Shown here: in pieces, positions 44,831-57,276 of the stretch
Position numbering within the stretch: the first letter of the stretch is position 1
Layout of the letters: the number at the start of each line of letters is the position of its first letter
Notes under the pieces: model-generated
What the model was told of the DNA's origin: nothing
Seen by the model: the letters and a program-made list of their open reading frames with translations, nothing else
The model's database searches: none
DNA from: Tubulanus polymorphus
Taxonomy: Eukaryota; Nemertea; Palaeonemertea; Tubulaniformes; Tubulanidae
Direction of reading: 5' to 3'
DNA: 64,000 nucleotides
NCBI RefSeq assembly: GCF_964204645.1
Contig: NC_134032.1
Coordinates: forward strand, 808,501-872,500
Position numbers and translations under genes: made by a program

Positions 44831-46094
44831 CATTATAAACAGTTTCTTTCCATACTCAAAGCACTACTATATCGCGCTGGAATGTGGTCAGGAAAATCTG
44901 CACAATTTCGAATAGTTTATTTCGGTTTTTTTTAATACTCGCCTTAGTTCGACTATCAGACTAAGATATGATGATAAAATTAGTCACGAAAGCAAAATAG
45001 ATTCCTCTCGGTCTATACGATATTGTATGTAGGCATATATATATATAGATATATAAAGCGAAACTGCTTTCGGAGGCAAATAAATTTTACAGTTTGGTGG
45101 CCTACATTGTTAATTGCTTGTAAACGACTGCAATTCCATCTGCAAGATGAATGATGATATATATATAGCAATGCTAGAGACATAAGACATTGATACAGTG
45201 CGTGGGTTTCGTAGTGAAAAAAAAAGTTTTTCCGAGCTGAATTCTCTGTAAACGAATTGCGCTACGAAACTTTGGAAAGCGAATAATTCTAATTTTGCGA
45301 GTATTTTCGAATTTGGGACAATAAAAAATACAGGGAATTTCTAGGATAAAGCTGCGAATTGAAAATGCGATTTCCGAGCGAGATGATTAGTTTCGGATAC
45401 GAAGATTTTACGGATTTTACGGGTAAAGCCTCTATGAGACAGGCGGGGTCCGGATCCCCGAAATGCTCCTTGTATCCGCCTGAGCCAGTGGACCAATTCC
45501 GTAGCTTTCATATAGTTTTCGCGATCCAAATCATACATTGTCACTCAAATAATGAATAATAAGTTTTCAGATGAAATTTGTATTAGTCTTGAAAGCAGAG
45601 ATATTGGCTTGATTTTAAAAGAAGGAAAGATAGGTTAGTCTCGATTGTTCCCTAATAATAAATATCGCGTTAAAAAAATCTAATTCGTTCAGTTCTCTAA
45701 TAAGTAAACTCGTTAGGACCCGCTTATTCAATCAAAACCACTACCTAATTAGTTAAGACTAATTGATACACTAATTGATAGGATTGATACGCCGTGGTCA
45801 GCGCGTGGTTCGATCACTAAACCACTGTGTTTAATTGCTTCTTAGGGCAATCTATATTTTCATTGAAATAATATTCATCCGTGTATATGTGTGATCCAAT
45901 AAATCTTTTTAGATGTTAGAAATATAACATTTAGTTGAAAATCCAACTCAAATATTACTTTAAATCATCATTAGTTTAGTATAGTTTATCATGGTGTCGC
46001 TTTCGCATTATTTGAAAGGCTTGTGAGCTACAAGTAATGCAAATATATCATCTGCATATCAATATGAACCGATCATTGGGATTGAAATAAAAAT

Positions 46095-46340
46095 GATAAA
46101 TGTTGAATAAGCTACACTAGCTCAAGGAATACAGTATTCCTGAAGATGACTATTAGGATATAGTCGAAATGTCAAATAAACTACACTAGCTCAAGGAATA
46201 CAGTATTCCTGAAGATGTCTATTAGGATAAAGTCGAAACGTTGAATAAACTACACTAGCTCAAGGAAACATTTCAGACTCTTTTTATTCTTAAAGTGCAG
46301 GGATTTGGCTCAGAGTGTTTCATCAATGGTTTGAACCTCG
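46095..46340 (-). repeat. 167-bp satellite, reverse shortened copies
   Basis: Reverse-complement units (aataaactacactagctcaa ggaa.. and tattcctgaagatgactatt aggata) with about 70-bp spacing, then one longer unit. Confidence 0.88.
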
Positions 46341-46369
46341 ACTTTAAGGAACAATATTAATGAATGGCT

Positions 46370-46930
46370 CTATGGGTCAGTTGCGGAGTGAAGACTTGTC
46401 TTTAGGACCGGTATGAGACCATGCATGTCCTAGCAACAATTTCAAACCAAGCTCACTTTTGCTCTTGAGCCAATCTAACCACCTAAAACCAGTCAAACTT
46501 CATTTTGTTTTTATAAACAATCTAACAACTTAGGACCCCAGTCTAAGTTCATTTTGTTTCTATAAGCAATCTAACAAATTAAGACGCAGCCTAAGCTCAT
46601 TTTAGTTCTATAGCCAATCATGTAACGTAAGACCAGTCAAAATCTTTTTTGGTTCTATAGCCAATCTAACAACTTAAGATCAGTCTAAGCTCATTTTGGT
46701 TCTATAACCAATCTAACAACTTAAGACCAGTCTAAGCTCATTTTGGTTCTATAACCAATCTAACAATTTGAGACCAGTGTAAGCTTATTTTGGTTCTCAA
46801 ATCAATCTAACAACTTAAGGACCAGTCTTTTTGGTTTTTAAACAAACTAACAGCTCAAAACCCATCAAAGACTTTCTTGATCCTAATGACCAAATTTACC
46901 ATTTTACCATTTTTGGACATAGGTTGCGAC
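46370..46930. mobile_element. MITE with 47-bp internal repeats, about 9 diverged units
   Basis: The left end gggtcagttgcggagtgaag and right end ataggttgcgactgcaata are imperfect inverted repeats; the units inside vary more than at 39800. Confidence 0.68.
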
Positions 46931-47114
46931 TGCAATACTTGGCGTATAATAAATAGATGATAATTTTTGTGTATATATTTACGCGACCTCGTACGGATCT
47001 ATTGTTTGTTCTAAGAAGCTGATAGCGACCTAAATCCGCTGGCCCCGACTATCTCCCTACCACACGGCGCGCGCGCGCGTATACCAATATTTGACCGTAG
47101 TCTTTATTTCATTA

Positions 47115-47499
47115 TCGCTCGCTCTGTTTCCGAGAAGTTATCAATGTTTTTCTATCATTGAGTCACATTGAATCTCTCGCCTATCTGAAACTATCTGCAG
47201 CCCTTATCTAGGCGCACACATTTCCACCCTATAACAGTCAAGATTGCGTCGGCAAACGAAGGAAATCGTTTAACGCCGCTTCGCTCGGACCCAACCAGTT
47301 GAAATCTTCGCATTGATACAGAGATAAATGTTTCGGTCGATTTAGGCTTGTTTAACGGATAATTCGACGGTTTTAGTTTTCGCAATGTTGCGGCGGCGCT
47401 TTCGGCTCCGTCTGTTCAACAGCACCATGCGACGCAGTTCCGTTTCGAATAGTTTCCCGACGTCAGGAGACGCCGCCCCGTCGCAGGGCGTCGGTTAAA
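47115..47499 (+). promoter_or_regulatory. Candidate first exon of the second GATA gene with five WGATAR sites
   Basis: WGATAR motifs at 47138, 47152, 47181, 47191 and 47204 (five in 72 bp) precede a unique CpG-richer stretch ending in a perfect donor, gttaaa|GTAAGT (exon end 47499). The second GATA gene's coding exon 1 begins behind an acceptor at 55418, so a non-coding exon upstream is required. This is the best-looking candidate, but RNA evidence would be needed to choose among several. Confidence 0.4.
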
Positions 47500-47657
47500 G
47501 TAAGTTCGCCGAGTTAGAAATTGTCATAAATCTAGTCAAATACACATCCATATTATTGGCTTAGTCACATTTAGATCCATTGCGTCGAAGTCGAAAATCT
47601 AGTCAGCTTTATTCAAATGTTTTTAATCTACCCAAAATATCATTAGGCCTATTACTA

Positions 47658-47772
<115 letters not shown>

Positions 47773-48179
47773 CATAATTTAATTTCTTATAGTCTTTGCT
47801 TAAAAGCGCAATAAGAAAAGGAGTCCCCACTATTACGTGAAAGAAAAATTTAGTCCACATCTAAGTAACGAAAAAGAAGATAATATCATTTATACTCATT
47901 GAAATTTTGAAATTGACAATTCCCATTGTTCTATCGCTTAAGCGGATTTTCTTCTAAACTATTGCTGGAAATTTTTTTTTTGAACGAATATATATTACTA
48001 GTTAAATCGATGATTTTATTACGGGTATTCCTCGCGAGAATTGCCGACATATTTTATCCGAATTATGCGTCAATTTATGTTCAGCGCAATTACGATATCG
48101 TAGATATCGCGCTATACAAGAAAATATATTATAATAATTATGATTATTATCATTATCATTATAAGTATCATAAATAATT

Positions 48180-50700
48180 ATTATTACGAATTTAAAAACG
48201 ATTTAGTTGAAAAGGACCGGTCACAAAACTACGACGTTTATGCCGAGGTGTAGGGAAAATAAATTATGCATTATAATGTATTAGTATGACGGCCTGTGCG
48301 AACAAACAATCGGCTTCCATCTTGGATTTCATCGGCGCTCGATACTTTGAAAGCTCAGATAGCCTCGGATTTCAGTTCGGACGCGACCAGATTTTGGAAA
48401 GAAAAGGTATTTTAGGACGCTTGAAAATTATCAATATCCGTATTCGATGTATGGCTTGAAAATTGCGATGGAAATTGGATCCAGCTTAAAAATCTGAAGT
48501 TGCTTAGTCGCTCGATGTAAAATTATACAAAATTATAGATCATTCGGGTTGTTCTAACTCTAAAGACGAAGTCTACCTCGCAATTGTGGAACTGGGTTTA
48601 TAATCATTGAAGAAAATTAGAGTATTCACATTTTAATAAATCGGCGCGTATAGGAATTACAGGCAAAATGAGCGCACTAGAAACCTCCAGTTAAAGCCGA
48701 ACATCTGTCCGTGAATTCCTCGCTGAACAAGACATAATGATGTTCACTAAATCTTTACGGCGTTCATCGCCAAACGGACGATTCCGTGCAGCATGTGTGG
48801 AAAATCTGCGGTCCGGCCGATTTCCCCCGCAAAAATCGGCAACTATTTCAACGGAAATCCCGTGATAAAATAACCGCAGTTGTTTTCAAGCCCGCAAATT
48901 CAAAATTTCGATTCATCGCCTGTATATTTAGTTAGATTATTCCCTAATTTATGAATATCATGATTACAGCGCGAAGTATGTACGCGGGGTGGGGGAGGCT
49001 GGGTCCTTCATCTTTTATGAACATGCCCAGATAATCATCCGCATATTCTTAATGATATAATGTTTTAAGTCACTATCGCTGCGGATGCCTGGATTTTTTT
49101 TCGGCGTTTACTGAAGTCCTCGTAATTGCTTTCAACTTCAGAAATATTCGCGCACAAGTTCACGCGGATAGCTATCTATATCGCAACGTGCTTGAAATCA
49201 CGTAGATTTAATACAAAATCTAACCGCCGAATTTTAAATCATCTTTTTCAAAGTAACAAATTTCCCATAACGCAGACATAATATTTCCTCATTCCGATCC
49301 GCGATATTTTGACCGCACGTTTGTTGTAGTTATGTTTTAGCGGGCGATATTTTCGGACATTCCCTGAAATATTTGCCAACGCGAGCCGGTCATTGTCCAT
49401 TCACGAATTGTTTAACTGAAAACATAATATAGAGCCTGGTATTTGACCAGCAAATAATACATCAAACTGGCTATGCTATTATTACTATTATTATTATAAT
49501 AATAATATCCATGCTATTGTATCTTCAAGACCCGCATACGTATATATTACAATACAGAGACCTATTATTCATTCGTGACTTTTTATGATTTATTTTATAA
49601 ATCGACTAATGATGTTAGTACGCGGATGCTGCTTCGTGTGCTATGTCGAAACGTTCGGGGTTATTGGCCCCCACGCCGTTCAGCATACTGACGGCCTTTT
49701 CATGTGATATTGGGTTTCCCGAAGAAAACTGGATAATTTTATTAGAAAAACAACGCCGCTTAATGCGTCGAATTACACAGAGGAATTCAACGCAGGTTTG
49801 CTCGCGTCCGTTTCGCCCAGAAAACAAAAGCGTCGCGTTCTAATTTGCCGATTGATATTAAGAAATTTGCCATATAAAATTCCACAATTGTTAAAAGGCT
49901 GAAAAGTATATTTAGAATACTCTAGAAATATATCGGTTGGTTCCTATTTTAGAATGAAAAAAAGTAGGTTAAAACCACCCGAAATATTTGTATATATTAT
50001 TCATACATATATATTTGTATCTAGTTTTTTAGATTTCAAAAGTTTGAGTTTTCCAACGTTTTTCAACAGGGATTTTACATTTATTGTTTGATCGCAAATA
50101 TTGTGATCTTACTAATCAAAAAGAAATTTTATTTCTAGCAATATATGTTTACAGGATCCAGTTTCACAGTTTTTGAATTAGTTCAGCGGTTCACCCGATG
50201 TCCAAAAAGGCCGGCGTTTTTTTTTAATGAAAATATTCTCAATTTACATTGAATTTCAGTTCGAAGTCTCGCGCATCAGAACTGTAACTAAAAATAAACC
50301 TGTAATAAGTTCAGGGAAATCAATTTTTCGTATGAGTAGTTTATTTATGAAAAAAATCATTTTCTGGACCACATCCCTTCATTAAGTGAAATACACGTGA
50401 ATCAAGTGAATAGAGCTACAAGGTAATTAAATTACGAACGGACATTCTCTTCTCTTAAACGAACCACCGAATTTTGGATTGCAGACGCTTATCAGGGCCT
50501 TTGTTGATTATCCATATAGCTAGCTGAAGATCAAAATATATCGCATAGAAATACATGTCAACTTAATATAAAGCAGGGAAAACTAGAAGGTTTTGGTTTA
50601 GATACAAAATGTCCTATGTATTCTATTTTTGCATAGGTGGATTTAAGTTAAGAACTGGAATTCTGAATTAAGAACGTCAGTATTCTTTTCGCAAATTTAT
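48180..50700. other. Intergenic, largely unique sequence
   Basis: It includes a TTCCATCTTGG (YY1-type CCATCTTG) at 48317-48327 in a mildly GC-richer patch and a weak open frame at 49643-49843. No supported gene is present. Confidence 0.35.
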
Positions 50701-50707
50701 GAGATAT

Positions 50708-50925
50708 AAAGCTGAAAAGAAATGATACCCTGTTCTCCTATATCGGCCGGGTCATTCTGTAAACTGGTGAAATTTGTTATCAGTTTATTTCTATACCTGC
50801 CGGGTCTGTTATTGTTAGCTTGATCAAAATTTCATGTAATGTACAGGGTAGATATAGGTAGCTGGGCGGGTCGACTTGAAGCTCAGCAGACACGAGAAAC
50901 AAGGTATCAATTTTTTCAGCCTAAA
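50708..50925. mobile_element. MITE, ATACCCTGTTCTCC / GAGAAACAAGGTATC family
   Basis: Starts aaagctgaaaagaaatgata and ends gagaaacaaggtatcaattt..cagcct. Shares ctgccgggtctgttattgtt with 25400 and 56925. Confidence 0.75.
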
Positions 50926-51949
50926 TATATTATATACAATCGTGAACAAAGACGTGATACAAACTAAGGGCTAATATACCGCATTAGAACAGTCTGAAAG
51001 GTCTGAAAGAGTTAGTAGTTTAATCGACTAATAAACATCTTCAGGAATACTATAAATGTTATAACAATATCTAGGACAAAGAGACTAATTAAGCAGTAGT
51101 GATACAAAGAAGGGGTTAATATACCGCTTAAAAACAGTTACAAAGTTGATAAATTTAAAAAAGGAGCAATATAAACGATAACGGTAATGCTGATGATAAT
51201 TACTTCGATAGATGAATATTATGATGATTATTATAATCATAAATGATTAAGTATTTCCTTTATAATTACTGTTTCTATTCTCTGCGTGGGATTTTATGTA
51301 ATAATAAAGTTAGCCGGATTAGATGGTAATAGTAGTATGAAAGGCGCTTGATGTAAAATGTTCGGTATCGCGGTGTATTCGGCGTCGGTACCTGGCCGCA
51401 TCTGGATACGATCACATGCATCAAAGTTACAAGGGATAAGTAGCATTTACCGCTGGCAGATCCACGCAATATGTGAAAACATGTTATTTTCCCGTCAATA
51501 ATGTTATCGAGCCTACTACTCATACGCCATATAGTACAAAATGGCTTCCCAAGCGGTCCATTTGAACAATATATGTATATATGAGCCTATAAGTGTATAG
51601 ATAAAGGTAACCTGCCAGGAATATATGTAACATGAAATTTTGTATCTCGTAAGCCTTTATTTAGGCCGGTTTTATTTACAAGATCATGAAATTTTACTCA
51701 ATTTCTCAATTTAACCTTTTATTCCACGATTGCAAACTGACGTAGAAATTATTTTTTCGATAATCTTGATTAAACATTCCATTTTCCCGATTTGTGGCAA
51801 TTGCATAATTATATTATTTGCTTTCGCTATTACTGATGATTCTATCAACTCTAGAACTTACTCGACAAATTATATATTTTTCAATCGTTTTGGGGACAAT
51901 TTTTGGCTCTTATATATCAAATGTATCCGAATTTTTATCATTCAGAATT

Positions 51950-52260
51950 GTTTCTTGTGTCCCTTACAAACCCACCACGCCTGCACCGGGAACGAAACAG
52001 GGGGTCTGATTTTGAAATCGGATATCGAAGTGCGGATATAGTTGTGTGATCGGCGGTCGAATTTACAGAATCTATTTTTTGATAATTACACAAAGATTTA
52101 TTTTCTTGATATAGCGCGATATCTACAAAGTAATCTTTACGCTTCACTTGAGATTAGAAAATATGAAATGGAAAATATTTTCTAAAGCTATCGGTTCCAG
52201 TTCGTGTAGACAGTATATACCGACCAGACTGAACCCGCAAGCGACTGATTGGGGTTCATT
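51950..52260. repeat. Interspersed repeat, gtttgattttgaaatcggaa family
   Basis: Contains gtgtcccttacaaacccacc, ctgattttgaaatcggatat and gttgtgtgatcggcggtcga, then ctgattggggttc. Confidence 0.8.
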
Positions 52261-52354
52261 TTTCTGCTGGCTGTTTAACTTAATGAATCGAAATTAGTAA
52301 TTTAGTAATTTTCAAAATCAAATAGTCTGAAATGTTTTTGACGCCGTTTTTACG

Positions 52355-52450
52355 ATAATGTTTGTATACATTGATACCTAATATGCGTTATTCAATTAAG
52401 GGGAGTCGGTGTGCGCTTTACGTCATCAATATTAGCCTTTTACAATAACA
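52355..52450. repeat. Interspersed repeat shared with 6100-6230
   Basis: Shares tacattgatacctaatatgc, ttacgtcatcaa and ttacaataacaattac with the stretch downstream of the open exon at 5857. Confidence 0.65.
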
Positions 52451-53228
52451 ATTACGTTTCAGAATTCTGGCGTTTATTTTCGAATTGAAAACGTTTGATG
52501 AATTTTGAAAATCGTTTTCAGAGGATGTGCACTATACGACATCCGGGGCTAGAGACTGGTTGCCGGTCAATTCAATTCAATCATCGATATTCAAATCCAA
52601 AATAACTGTATTGATCATAAGTATTATAGAAAATTCATATCGTATTTTCATAACCGACGCTATTAACCAATATATGTGTTATTTTTGCCAGGCGCCAATA
52701 AACTTTCAAGTTAGTTTTCTAGTTTCTATAGTTTTCTATATAGTCGAGTATGGGATATTGATGTTGAGTCCGCCGCGCGGGTAGGTTCTGTTCAACCGTT
52801 TCCAGTTCAGTTTGTTTGATATAGCGGTATAGAGTTTTATGTTTGTTTGGTTTCGCGTTAAATTGACAGTTTATTTTCTACGAGGTTTTTTTTTGCATAA
52901 ACGCGGCCGGCTCGGAGAGAGGGAGAGAGTAAGGGGGTAGAGATATACCGCGCGTTCATGATCTGAAAATGACGTTTCGGAGAAATAGCAGGTACCGCGC
53001 GCGCACGTTTGCACGTATTGCAGGTGCATTTTCCAGTTAGGATTTTAAAAAGAAAATGTAGAGTATGACAACATTAATATAGATTACAATTCAAAGCAGC
53101 GTTCAATCATCGCGGCTATACACTAATGTTTTGCACAGTTTTTAGATAACGTTATTGATGAAATAGCGTGTTTATTTGGCTTACCAGCCTCTCAGGATTC
53201 TGGATTCTCTGAGTGCTATTGTCAGTAG

Positions 53229-53705
53229 GGGCCGATTCCATAGTCATAGCTTCGAGTTAAGACCGTTCTAAGACGAGATTAGTTCTATAGCCAATTCGAT
53301 ATCTTAAGACCAGTCTAGTGACTTAATACTGGTCTTGACAACTTTTTGGCCGAAGTTCGACTATGGAACCGTTGTTAGGCGATCAAAATTGTTAGATTGT
53401 GCTTAGACTGGCCTTAAGCTATTAGATTGGCTTTATAACTAAAATGAACTTAGATTAGATGTAAGATTGGGTATAAAACCAAAAGTTATGACTGGTATCA
53501 AGTTAGATTGATTATTGAAACAAATGAGCTTAGAACGGTCTTGGGTTGTTAGATTGGTTATAGAACCAACATGAACTTAGACTGGCCTTAAGTTGTTAGA
53601 TTGGTTATAGAACCGAAATGAGCTTCGACTGGTCTTAAGTTGTTAGATTAGCTACAGGACTAACATAGTCTTAGACTGCTGGTCATGCAATGACTATGCA
53701 ACTGT
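53229..53705. mobile_element. MITE with 47-bp internal repeats
   Basis: Begins ggggccgattccatagtcat and ends caatgactatgcaactgtcg. An internal family end (cgactatggaaccgttg at 53348) suggests two copies side by side. Confidence 0.65.
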
Positions 53706-54264
53706 CGAACTCCGACAATAAACAATTCAATGATAATATTTTATGATAATTTATCTTTAGAAATTATATTCAGTTTTTTTTGGTTGGGGAATACCTGGAT
53801 ACAAGGTTGCTAAGCGCGGATATTAATATCGCAGCGGAGAAAAATCGTGGAAAAATATATCTTGAAAATATCATCGTTTGTTTTCGCTTTGATTGAGGGT
53901 ATTTTGAGAAACTGTTTGAAAATAAGCGAGATATTTCGGCGAAAATTGTCGAATACCTAAAATGACACTTGCTTGGATAGTTCTTAACTATCAGCCGACC
54001 TATATATCCTCCATCAGATAGCGATATTGTGTTCTAGATAAGGTCAGAAGTCCCGAAGGTTTGTTTTCTACGAGTCAGAACCTCCAAAAACCTCCGCAGA
54101 ATCGGATGGATGACCGGGCTATCTGAAGGATTACAGCTTATATACGAAACACTAACTATGACTGATTCCTGGTCGATAAATGAGCTGATTAATATCTGAA
54201 TATATGCGAGGTATGGATACGTATCTGCGCCGCGAGGAAATGTTTTGTGTCGCTGCTTATCTTT

Positions 54265-54267
54265 TTC

Positions 54268-54299
<32 letters not shown>

Positions 54300-54300
54300 C
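54265..54300. repeat. Short (TA)n tract
   Basis: About 36 bp of alternating A and T. Confidence 0.9.
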
Positions 54301-54519
54301 GGGATAAGGTCCACCTGTTTTTTTTATCGGCTGGTTATCTGCGCGATTGTGGCGCGTGCTGTCGAATAACTCGCACGCGGAATCTGGAATATCCGACGTT
54401 CTGCGAATAAGCGACGAATTCGACTCTGACTGGAGTCATTTTTACCGGGCTTGTTCTAAAGACTGGTATTTATCTAAACCCGTTAAACCCCTCTCGATTG
54501 ACAATGAACGTTCAGTGAT

Positions 54520-54800
54520 GGCTTAGATCTCTAAGACCAGTATATGCTGATTTTGGCTCTAAAACCAATCTCACAACATAAAACCAGTCTAAGCTCATTT
54601 TGGTTCTATAGCCAATCTAACAACTTTAGACCAGTCTAACCTCATTTTGTTTCTATGACCAAGCTAACAACTTAGGCCAGTCTAAACTCATAGCTTTAGT
54701 TCAATAATCAATCTAACAATTTAAGATAATTCTAAGGTCATTTTATTTCTTTATCCTATCTAACAACTTAAGGACAATGTGTTTACACAACCAGCTTCGG
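54520..54800. repeat. 47-bp repeat array, diverged
   Basis: About five degraded units of the 47-bp family lie upstream of the second GATA gene. Confidence 0.65.
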
Positions 54801-55134
54801 CGGGGCTAATCGAACAGAACCCGGGTTAAAGATGGTACCAGTCACCAGCCTCTGCTATCATGTCCAAGGTCAGATGCATTGTGTATCACATATTTGACAT
54901 CGCGGTAGAAATTTCATTCTGTTAGAATTTATCACAAAAAACGTAAACAACGCCATTTTATACGTACTCACAATTTGACAATCGTTCGCTGTGTGGAATT
55001 CAATGTTAGGGTCCCATGGTTGGTCGCCCGAACTCATGGATCCAATTTTAACCCATGGGGGCTATAAAGAGGGTTGTAATATAGATAAGTAATGAATTTG
55101 ATTTCGCTTGGCAAGACTTCGCAACATTATGGAC

Positions 55135-55215
55135 AATATTTGAACGAATGAATGAATGAATGAATGAATTTATTTCGCATCTTAAAATTACGATAATAAA
55201 ATCACAATTACGTAA
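55135..55215. repeat. Retroposon tail-like repeat with (GAAT)n
   Basis: gaatgaatgaatgaatgaat precedes ttatttcgcatcttaaaatt ac, a 3'-end style common to invertebrate non-LTR elements. Confidence 0.35.
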
Positions 55216-55430
55216 TATGGAATAAGTCTCGATATAATAATGGTCTCAAGTCCAGAGAGAAGGAAAACTAACGCTGACATAAAATTACGTTCTATGATAG
55301 AACGATTAGCATGGTTTCATGAATATCTTTTTTACAATAAGTGATAATGAAACGCTGGTGACTCAGAGAAGTAAAAAATTTATCAAAAAATATCAAGAAC
55401 TCATATTCCCGTTTTCAGGAAGACAGTAAC

Positions 55431-57188
55431 ATGGAGGAAAATCATGATTCTTCGTGGTCCGAGCATTCCGAGTCCCCGAGTCCTCAGCCCAATGATCTAA
55501 CGCAGGCGAACGCAGTCTCGAACGGGACACCGCCGCAGGCGCAGTCACCGAACCGACCAGAAAGCCGTCCACAGTCAACGCACTCCATCGCGCAAGCGCC
55601 GACCACTATACACATACCAGAGGACCAGGAGAACGCCATCGTCATCAAAAGCGAGCGTTCGGAACGGGATATTTCAGCGCTGAACAACGACGACTTGATG
55701 TCGAACCGCAGCAGTTCGGTACCGCATCATCTCCTACACTCCGGCAGCGTGCAACAACAACAACAACAACAACACCAGTTACACGCGGCGAACGAGTCTG
55801 AATCACCACCCATTCCTGAAACGGTAGCGCAACACCAACACGATATAGCGGCTACACCGCACCATCAGGTTTTCCATCACCAACACCTACAGGTACCCAC
55901 CGCCGCTGCTGCTGCTGGTGCAGGAAACCACGTGCAACACCACCACCACCATCCGAACTCTTCGATGCTACACCAGGAGGATGTGGAAACCTTCTTCAAC
56001 AGTTTAGACCGACCGCAAGCTACTAACGTGATGATCAACTCGCCGATGGCGCTGTCCGGAAGTTCGGCCAACAATTTGACGTTGCTGACCAGCGGTCAAA
56101 TGTCCGCGTCGTCGATGTATCACCATAACGGTCACATGACTACAGCTCACCACAGTCCGTCCCCAGTTGAGGCAGCTAACTACCCGCACACTCAGGTACG
56201 TGCGAAATAATCTAAGATTCGGTTCCTTCGATTGTAATTCTTCTCAACTTTTCATGGAACAGTATATAGGTTTACTCGCCTTGGGACAATGTTTTATTGG
56301 CCTGAGACACACCCGGTCCTCAATGAGTTAAAACTCCTTCAATTTTGAGAATTAGGCAATTAGAATCTTTGTCTAGATTGTAGTTGTACGGTTAACTACG
56401 CATCAATCGGTACAGGGACCAGGTCTCGTATTGTAGATTAGACTATACCAAGTTAACGTGGTAGTGCCAGTCATCGTGTCGGGTTCGAATCCCGAAAATC
56501 ATAACATTCTTTTTCGATGTGCGTATGGCTCGTCGGAAACCCGTGTTATCGCTGCTTCGCTGCCATATTGAATATCGTTTTTATTTCGACAAATATTTCC
56601 AGGTTTATCAACAATTACAGCAACAACGATCTCCCTACCCAGCGCAGTATTCACCGACGCCAGCTCAGCCGACAGGTTACTGGCCAGGTAACAGCAGCAG
56701 TCGCCTGGCGTATTCGGCGCGGCAAGCAAACCCGACCATAGCCCAACATTTATCATCACCAGTCAGCTCTCCTTCCGAAACCGCCTATAGATATGCACTA
56801 CAGGTATGTATATAAACTATGACAAAATAAGGCTTTAAAAACGATACCTTGTATCTCCTTATGTTCGTCAGGACAGATCATAAACTGCCATGGTATTTAC
56901 CATCAGTTCAATTCTATAACTGCCGGGTCTGTTATTGTTAACTGGATCATGATTTCAAAAAAATTAATGTACAGGGAAAGATAGGCGACCGGCCGGGTCA
57001 ACTTTAACCTCAGCAGAAGTAAGAAAGATTTTCTAGGCTTAATATATTATCATCATTATCATTGTTACTATTATTTCATGATTATCATAATTTATTTATC
57101 AATGGTTTTGATATCTTCAAGAATATTATCATCATTGTTATTTCTGATTATCATCGTTATTACAAAATTATTGTAATAATAATTATTA

Positions 57189-57276
<88 letters not shown>

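Noticed and set aside
49643-49843. 66-residue plus-strand frame (and its minus-strand counterpart)
   Set aside because: Composition is plausible, but there are no convincing splice borders, homology or regulatory context.
55484-56189. Minus-strand frames over the second GATA gene's first coding exon
   Set aside because: They are antisense shadows of a real coding exon.
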